A DNA stretch of 12,356 nucleotides. It comes from Beroe ovata. Taxonomy: Eukaryota; Ctenophora; Nuda; Beroida; Beroidae. The notes below the pieces were generated by a model that was not told where the DNA came from, did not search any database, and saw only the letters and a list, made by a program, of their open reading frames with translations. Positions 1 through 5,152 of this stretch are shown piece by piece. Every line of letters starts with the position of its first letter. Position 1 is the stretch's first letter. The DNA lies in the NCBI GenBank assembly GCA_946803715.1, contig CAMPET010000276.1, positions 82,392 to 94,747 on the forward strand, written 5' to 3'. The translations under genes and the position numbers were made by a program.

Positions 1-26
1 CACACACACACACACACACACACACA
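1..26. repeat. (CA)13 microsatellite at the left edge
   Basis: Thirteen uninterrupted CA units open the window. The right edge ends in the complementary TG repeat, which suggests that the assembly stopped in dinucleotide repeats on both sides. Confidence 0.95.
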
Positions 27-293
27 TCTGAACGCAGGATATGTAATACGGCTGAACATAAGGGGTACGCAAGCACATTATTGAACACACATAATATGCA
101 TGTACCTATATAACCGCGAATATTGGAGGATTTGATTTGAGACTAGACGTCGATCACGCCTTATATGGGTGAGAGAGCTCATTATGAATGTAATATGGAA
201 TATGGGCCGCCGGGCCCTCCATGCCTTTGTGAGGAATAATGCTTGCTGCTTACTGAGGATTATCTACTGAAACTGTACTATCTATGTATAGTG
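27..293. other. Non-coding stretch left of the MITE
   Basis: No reading frame with splice sites or recognisable residues was found on either strand. The last eight bases (286-293, GTATAGTG) are the left copy of the direct repeat that flanks the inverted-repeat element. Confidence 0.6.
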
Positions 294-386
294 GGGCATA
301 AGTCCGTTTGCCACTTTCGCCAGCTCTAACGCCGGTCTAATGCGAAAGAACGGCGCCTGGCCGAAGTGGCAAACGGACTTATACCC
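294..386. mobile_element. Non-autonomous inverted-repeat transposon (MITE), 93 bp, with 8-bp target duplication
   Basis: The left end (294-316, beginning GGGCATAAGTCCG) and the reverse complement of the right end (364-386, beginning GGGTATAAGTCCG) match at 22 of 23 positions. Pairing continues inward through 318-323 against 357-363 with one bulge, so the element can fold into one long hairpin. It is flanked exactly by GTATAGTG at 286-293 and at 387-394, an 8-bp direct repeat. Terminal inverted repeats plus a target-site duplication and no coding capacity define a MITE. An 8-bp duplication is typical of hAT and also occurs in P-type transposons; the family cannot be fixed from one copy. A source of hairpin small RNA is another reading, but it would not explain the flanking repeat. 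Confidence 0.85.
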
Positions 387-394
387 GTATAGTG

Positions 395-1085
395 TATACT
401 GACTACATACTCACACCAAACACACATAATACCGGCAACACTATCGCAACAACAGCTGCGGGAGTGTCGTGCAAAATAGAAAGAAATAAAAAAGTGGGGT
501 ATCACGCAATAAAGAAAATTGAATCCATGTACAACTGGTAATATGATTATACTGCGCCATAAGCTATGATTTAGAGAGCGCATTTTGCTGTGCTCCTGAT
601 TCTAGGAAAAATCCAGAGAAAATAATATTATCCTATTTGCATTTAGTATTCTATAATAGACTGCATGGCGCCATCGCAGAGGACACGTAAAGAAAACGGC
701 AGGAAAGAGGATAGCTGGTTCCTCAGCCGGGAGTATCTGGGTTTGTCATTCAACATCTAAGAGTGATTCTGCCACTTGTACAATGTACATGTATTATACA
801 GTATACATTTCAGCAGTGCACGTCCCGTTTTTGCGATCCGCCGATCCTCTGCGATAGATTAGATCCAGATGTAAGTTCTCAAACTAGATTTTAATCAAGT
901 GAAGTGAGAAGTCGAACCTTAGAATACCCAGAATATAACCTACCATACCTACGAAAAAAGAAATACACGCAACTAGCAAGGCAAAGTGTGCGACCAGATA
1001 CTGTCGATAAGAGACAACGAAATTCTGAATACAAATTTAGAGATGATATTACGTTACACACATCGCAATGTAACTCCTAGCAGAC
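395..1085. other. AT-rich non-coding stretch
   Basis: No exon with convincing splice sites is visible. A 31-codon ATG frame at 665-760 is basic and ordinary in composition and could be chance. Around 780-810 there are short overlapping palindromes built on TGTACA and GTATAC. Confidence 0.55.
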
Positions 1086-1212
1086 GGAGTAACATATTTG
1101 AGTAACACAGAGAGTAACGCATTGGAGTAAAGCTGAGAGTAACGGATTGGAGTAACACTGAGAGTAACATACAGATTAACATACAGAGTAACATACAGAC
1201 TGTAACACATTG
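1086..1212. repeat. Degenerate tandem repeat with GAGTAAC core
   Basis: The heptamer GAGTAAC or close variants (AGATTAAC, GAGTAAA, GAGCAAC) recurs about every 11-17 bases, around ten times, with spacers such as ACACT, ATACA and GCATTG. The array is decayed and has no open frame of note. Confidence 0.75.
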
Positions 1213-1359
1213 AGCAACACCTCAGGTGTGCAGCGTGTGGCTTAAAGTATTGCTGTAACCTATGAAATACTGGTAGACGTGTCCTTCTATTGAAATTGAA
1301 CGCTAAATATTAGACTGACGGTTGAATAGGTACAGTGAGTAACAATCTTCCTCCACTAA

Positions 1360-1487
1360 TTACACAGATACACAGATGACAGTCACACTCACACTCCCTG
1401 ACGCACACAACACATACAGTAGACTCGCAGTAGACTGACACAGATCCACAAACAGATCCACAACTAGACACACAGAAACATACACAT
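1360..1487. repeat. Degenerate CA-rich simple sequence
   Basis: Runs of ACACAGA, CACACTCACACT and CAGATCCACAAAC, some duplicated, on a strongly CA-biased strand. It looks like an eroded microsatellite. No coding signal. Confidence 0.6.
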
Positions 1488-1522
1488 GCGTTAAATCATG
1501 TGTATTACACATGATTCAACGC
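1488..1522. repeat. Short perfect-stem hairpin
   Basis: Arms AATCATGTGT (1494-1503) and ACACATGATT (1507-1516) pair perfectly around a 3-base loop. After one mismatch, GCGTT (1488-1492) pairs with AACGC (1518-1522). No flanking duplication is seen, and the function is unknown. Confidence 0.7.
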
Positions 1523-1645
1523 ACGGACACACAGCCTAGCCTGGTTTCAACTTACACATTCATCAATTGGCGGAGACAGATTTCATTTCTAAAAACGTCG
1601 TGCTTGTTTGCATTCGTTCAAGCAGTGTATTATTGTGCTTTTTAG

Positions 1646-1720
1646 ATAGACTTGTCTCAGCTAGATCGTGACAGCTTGACTCAGCTGGATCATTATGTTT
1701 ATCTGACGACACATAAATAA
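1646..1720 (+). CDS. Weak candidate terminal exon of an unidentified gene
   Basis: A pyrimidine-rich stretch ending GTGCTTTTTAG (to 1645) could be a splice acceptor. It is followed by 24 open codons reading IDLSQLDRDSLTQLDHYVYL and then TTHK, and a TAA at 1718-1720. The peptide contains an internal SQLD/TQLD repeat and looks protein-like. No upstream partner exon of matching phase was found, and no domain is recognised. It could be the last exon of a gene whose earlier exons were missed, or chance. Confidence 0.2.
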   Translation: MDLSQLDRDSLTQLDHYVYLTTHK

Positions 1721-1746
1721 CTCAAAGTCAAATTTGGACTCACCTT

Positions 1747-1825
1747 AAAGCTATCAGACATTGTGTCGTCTCACATGAAAGCTATTTCAGACATTATGTA
1801 ACCAACAGGCATTATGTAACCAACA
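1747..1825. repeat. Nested short duplications
   Basis: A stretch starting AAAGCTAT and ending in GACATT(G/A)TG occurs at 1747-1765 and 1778-1798. A block containing CATTATGTAACCAACA then occurs twice back to back (1790-1807 and 1808-1825). Local slippage duplication in non-coding DNA is the simplest reading. Confidence 0.7.
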
Positions 1826-1956
1826 CGACGAGTTGCTACGAAATAACGATTCAACCAACTTACAGCAATACTAAAATGAGCAACATGCAGCAACAATGTT
1901 GGTTTATAATGGTCAACTAATCGATTGAACTGTGCATCATTTTACAGCCGCGGTAC

Positions 1957-1974
1957 GTGTGTGTGTGTGTGTGT

Positions 1975-2008
<34 letters not shown>

Positions 2009-2030
2009 CTGTGTCTGTGTCTGTGTTTGT
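1957..2030 (+). repeat. (TG)n microsatellite followed by TCTG units, just upstream of a splice acceptor
   Basis: About 70 bases of TG, interrupted once by TATG and finishing in TCTGTGTCTGTGTCTGTGTT. It ends roughly 26 bases before the acceptor at 2055-2056, so in the transcript of the plus-strand gene it would be a long UG tract inside the 3' part of an intron. Translations through it (poly Val-Cys on plus, poly His-Thr on minus) are artefacts. Confidence 0.9.
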
Positions 2031-2056
2031 GATCTAACTCTGACATATGTTGACAG

Positions 2057-3415
2057 ATGTCTCGACAACGGGATTGACTCTGCCCGTCAGTGTAGATGGA
2101 TACGCTCACTGTACAGCTGCGGGAGTTACCCCAGAGAATGCGGACGAGTTTGAAATCCAGTGGTTCTACTACGATCAGGCTGGAGAGCGGCACCCTGCTG
2201 ATCTGGTAATTGGACAATAATAGTAGTAATTGGACGGTAATTGGACAATTCGTTTGTTCGGTTTTCTGCACGGTTTTCTGATTGTTTGTTAGCTTGTTTT
2301 TTCTTACAATTTTTGTCTGCAGGAAGTATCAGATATTTCCACATCCGTTAATGACAACGGATACATCGTGTCGACTATCAGAATAGACTCAGGTATGTCT
2401 GCGCACTTCCTTCAGAGTCGTGATCCAAGATGAGCATATGAATTTGGCAAATCTGCCACTGACCTAACCCTGCTGTCATTGCAGCTGCTCTTTATGTCGG
2501 TGAACAGACATGTCAGTGTGTGGTTTCACACACGATCGTCGACAGCTGTGGCAACGAGCACACTGCTACTTGCGATTCCGAGGAGGTTCTTATCGTCTGG
2601 AGTAAGTTTCCAAACGCAAGGAAATATCTTGAAAATTGGTTCCGGAAAGCGATGTCTTGAGAAGCTGTCATAGTCAATAATCAATCACCTCCTCAGGAAA
2701 TACTCCCGATACCTACTGTGCTCAGAGCAATGGTGAAGTTGCAGAGTTGGAAACCACAATTTCCGGAATTTCGAACCTTCCTCTTGAAGATGTCAGCATA
2801 AGATCGCTGACAACCGGCACAGTCATCGACTCAACCAGCACTCTGTTCGGTAAGACGGCCTCAGATCTGTCATATCAGATCTGTCATATCATTATCAGAT
2901 CTGTCACATCAGATCTGTCACATCTGTGTAAGAATTCATCTGACGGGATCACAGATATGTGACGCGGCGGCCCTTCCCAAATGATCGCCCCGTTACAACT
3001 GCAATACAACCCCACTCAGATGACGGATACTCTATTACCGGGGGTTACAACAGTGATGACGAGCTGACTGTCGTTCTGTCTGTCGCGGACACGCTGACAG
3101 TCAGGGAGGAGAGGTTCGTGGTGGCGGTCAACGGAGCAGAGCCAGAAGAACCAGAGGAGCTGGTTCTACACGTTATGGGTGGGTTGTCATGGTAACGTGG
3201 CGTCATGGTAACGTGCCAGTCACAGAAGTTGAATGCAAACTATTAGTATTTACACAGAAATCCCAGTCGAAATATACCGTGTGATGTTGATTTCAGATGT
3301 TGATTTCGGCTCGGCTGATCCAGTAGTGGAAGACGATGGCGAGACGTTCACCTTCACAACTCAAGTTACTGGCGGTACTATCGACTCTCCTATCTGGGTG
3401 GACAGTCAGAACAAN
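2057..3415 (+). CDS. Partial Ig-domain / Calx-beta-like extracellular protein, six exons
   Basis: Exons 2057-2205, 2323-2392, 2485-2601, 2697-2849, 3020-3178 and 3297-3415 join through GT-AG introns of 92-170 bp in one consistent frame, giving about 255 residues. The first junction inside is phase 0; all others, and the entry to the first exon, are phase 1, as is usual for extracellular modules. Residues 1-90 look Ig-like: Cys18 in YAHCTAAG, Trp35 in FEIQWFYY, and Cys82/Cys84 in LYVGEQTCQCVV. A second pair, Cys94 and Cys102, follows. Residues about 115-255 are beta-rich and acidic, with EERFVVAVNGAEPEEPEELV and DPVVEDDGETFTFTTQVTGG; the latter resembles the start of a Calx-beta strand pattern, which is a tentative call. 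The signal peptide, any membrane anchor and the 3' end are not visible. The last exon runs into the N at 3415 without a donor. Likely a secreted or cell-surface adhesion protein; I do not recognise the gene. Confidence 0.72.
2861..2930. repeat. 14-bp tandem repeat in an intron
   Basis: CAGATCTGTCATAT and its variant CAGATCTGTCACAT occur four to five times inside the intron 2850-3019. Each copy contains a BglII site (AGATCT). A continuous ATG frame from 2747 runs through it only because the repeat happens to be open. Confidence 0.85.
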
Positions 3416-4235
3416 TTTTTGTCCAATGTATTATGTACGGCTCAGTTGATATTCTTTTTGATACTCTATACTACTAGCAACAGACCCCTCCATTGATTGT
3501 TTCATAAAGGGCCTGAAACTTTGCTATCAATATATTTTTTCTGCACCAGATTCGATTCATAAGTTAATAACACCTATATCTGAAATTTTTTCCTGGGGGC
3601 CGCGCCCCGAGACCCCTGCTGTTTGCTGCTTGCTTTGCTCGAAGCCCAAAGTCCTAAGAAAGCAAGCTCCAAAAAATTTTTGGTTGACTCCTAAAAAGCA
3701 AGTATATAGCCTTGGTTTATTCTCAACCTAGTGGATGACAAAATCTTCAAAGCCAGGTAAAATTTACTGAAAAATTCCCTACTACACCTATTATACAAAA
3801 TTATTCTCACCCGGGTTGAAAGATAAACTTTGCAGAGTTGCTGACGTGACCCCTACTGCATATTTGTGATTTTCAATAGAATGAGATGAGGATAAGTTTC
3901 TAGTGTTTCTTGATTGATTTGTCAAAGGACCCTTTTCTGGCGATGCAAGGCCCAGCTGACGCAAGCCGCAAAGCAGCGAGCGCCAGCGAGGATTTTTTTG
4001 CACAATGATTATTTGCGCAAGATTATTTGCTCATGCTCAATTACGCATGAAATTCTCCAAAGAGTCTACCATCAATAGACAAGGACTCCAGAAATTTTTT
4101 GGCCTGATTGATTTTTGTTTATTTCGTGAAAAAATGTGCAGCCAAGCTTTCCAATGGTCAATATAAAGCACACTCATAAAATATTTGGTCGGCCACATGT
4201 CTGTATTTTGTAATCTGAACTATCGTGAATGAAAA
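3416..4235. other. Intergenic or repeat-derived stretch after the assembly N
   Basis: No coding sequence is supported. At about 3593-3608 lies a GC-rich mini-hairpin (GGGGCCGCGCCCC) followed by GAGACCCCTGCTG, set in otherwise AT-rich DNA; this sort of block is common in dispersed invertebrate repeats. The stretch 3800-4020 has scattered short open frames without motifs. The abrupt change of character at 3415 fits an unresolved join in the assembly or an intron entered without a visible donor. Confidence 0.5.
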
Positions 4236-4330
4236 CTTCGGCCAAGACTTCGGCTTCTGCTTCGGCTTCGGCAACAAAAATTGAGCTTCGGCTTCTGCTT
4301 CGGCTTCGGCCAAAATTCTGGCTTCGGTCG
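4236..4330 (+). repeat. CTTCGG hexamer array in two larger copies
   Basis: CTTCGGC/CTTCTGC hexamers are arranged as GGCTTCTGCTTCGGCTTCGG, and this block occurs twice, separated by AACAAAAATTGAG. It is a higher-order duplication of a hexanucleotide repeat in non-coding DNA. Confidence 0.85.
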
Positions 4331-4626
4331 TTTCATGACTTTTCTAAGGTCTGACATTCATAATGATCATTATGGGGTGCTTTAGGAGTGATTTAAAGTG
4401 ACCAAAAGCCACAAAACTGGCTGCTAATCAAAATTATTAGTTCTAAACTTTACAACACTTAACTACCTTATACAATCAAATTTGAATGCTATGTCAACTG
4501 GCACCAATATTGAAATAGACTAAGAGAGTAAGAGCTCTGTTACACTTGAAGTCGCCCCGCATAGTATGTTATTGTTCTATTGAGATTTGGGTGAAATGAA
4601 GACGTTAAAACTTAGAACGGCATGTG
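4331..4626. other. Non-coding gap between convergent genes
   Basis: No exon, RNA gene or clear AATAAA-type signal on the minus strand was found here. If the minus-strand gene ends near 4627, this stretch should hold its 3' UTR. Confidence 0.4.
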
Positions 4627-4757
4627 CTAGGAAGATGCGGCATTAGCAGCACGAAGGTGGTCAACATTCAACAAATAGAGACCCCTGGAGGAACTCAAGA
4701 AGAGCAGCTCCTCAATTAATCCTCCCTCACAGTTTCTGGGAGTTTCTCGTACAATTG
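4627..4757 (-). CDS. Candidate 3'-terminal exon of the NHL-repeat gene
   Basis: On the minus strand a good acceptor, CATCGTTTTTTCAG, ends at 4758. The following frame (phase 1 entry) is open for 42 codons and includes GLIEELLFLSSSRGLYLLNV and DHLRAANAASS before a TAG at 4627-4629. The leucine-rich amphipathic composition looks coding. It would need an exon carrying phase 0 to phase 1 between 5152 and 4758, and none is certain. A second frame from the same acceptor (QLYEKLPETVRED, stop) is also open, so the assignment stays weak. Confidence 0.3.
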
Positions 4758-4790
4758 CTGAAAAAACGATGTGGCTTCATTGAGTTGAGA

Positions 4791-4815
4791 TACTTAGGAC
4801 TATACTTAGGACTAT
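4791..4815. repeat. 12-bp direct duplication
   Basis: ACTTAGGACTAT occurs twice in tandem. It lies just upstream (in minus-strand terms) of the candidate acceptor at 4758. Confidence 0.85.
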
Positions 4816-4835
4816 AAGGTATCTTCACCCCAAGC

Positions 4836-4902
4836 TCAGTGGGCATGGCAGGGAACTCCAAATCTGCCTACCGAAGTATCACTAATCACTATAACAAACT
4901 TT
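4836..4902 (-). CDS. Candidate continuation of the last NHL blade
   Basis: The minus-strand frame ends FVIVISDTSVGRFGVPCHAH then TGA at 4836-4838. An NHL blade needs a hydrophobic strand, an Asp and an Arg shortly after the sequence P-x-G-I that closes exon 7; VIVISDTSVGRF supplies this. Joining at CACAAAG|TTT would keep phase 0, but that acceptor has no pyrimidine tract. The frame is open back to 5087 through a low-complexity stretch that is probably intron. Supported by motif and phase only. Confidence 0.3.
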
Positions 4903-4998
4903 GTGCCCCCTTTATGCCCGGTGTGTGCCCTAAGGGCGCTACGATTTTGCCCCATTTTTGCCCTTCTGCGGAAAGTGTTCCCAAATTGCCCCCTACGT

Positions 4999-5042
4999 GC
5001 CCACTTTGTGTTCCTACTCTGCCCACTTTGTGTTCCTACTCT
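4999..5042. repeat. 22-bp tandem duplication
   Basis: Two identical copies of a 22-base unit beginning GCCCACTTTGTG, followed by a decayed third (GCCCCCTCTGTTCCCCTC) and preceded by related GCCC-rich sequence from about 4910. It lies in the region downstream of exon 7 of the minus-strand gene. Confidence 0.9.
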
Positions 5043-5067
5043 GCCCCCTCTGTTCCCCTCAGCAAGT

Positions 5068-5095
5068 TGTGACGAATGAGTACCCATTCGTCACA
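5068..5095. repeat. Perfect 11-bp inverted repeat
   Basis: TGTGACGAATG and CATTCGTCACA surround a 6-base loop, just before the N at 5106. No flanking duplication is visible. Confidence 0.75.
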
Positions 5096-5152
5096 CAGTC
5101 CTGTTNGGACTACCCCCTCACTATATATGGTTGGATCACGTGGAAGACTCAC

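Noticed and set aside
326-583. 85-codon minus-strand frame
   Set aside because: It starts inside the MITE and has no motif. Its low-complexity, Cys/Ser/Phe-rich composition fits random AT-rich DNA.
665-760. 31-codon plus-strand ATG frame (MAPSQRTRKENGRKEDSWFL)
   Set aside because: Too short, with no convincing donor in a matching phase and no family resemblance.
1932-2271. Frames translating to poly Val-Cys (plus) and His-Thr repeats (minus)
   Set aside because: These are translations of the (TG)n microsatellite. The plus frame through 2057-2153 is also the wrong frame of the real Ig exon.
2747-3195. Two apparent ATG-started genes at 2747-2962 and 2959-3195
   Set aside because: They are the correct frame of exons 4 and 5, but the ATGs are internal or intronic. 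Splice signals at 2697, 2849, 3020 and 3178 give an in-phase spliced model.
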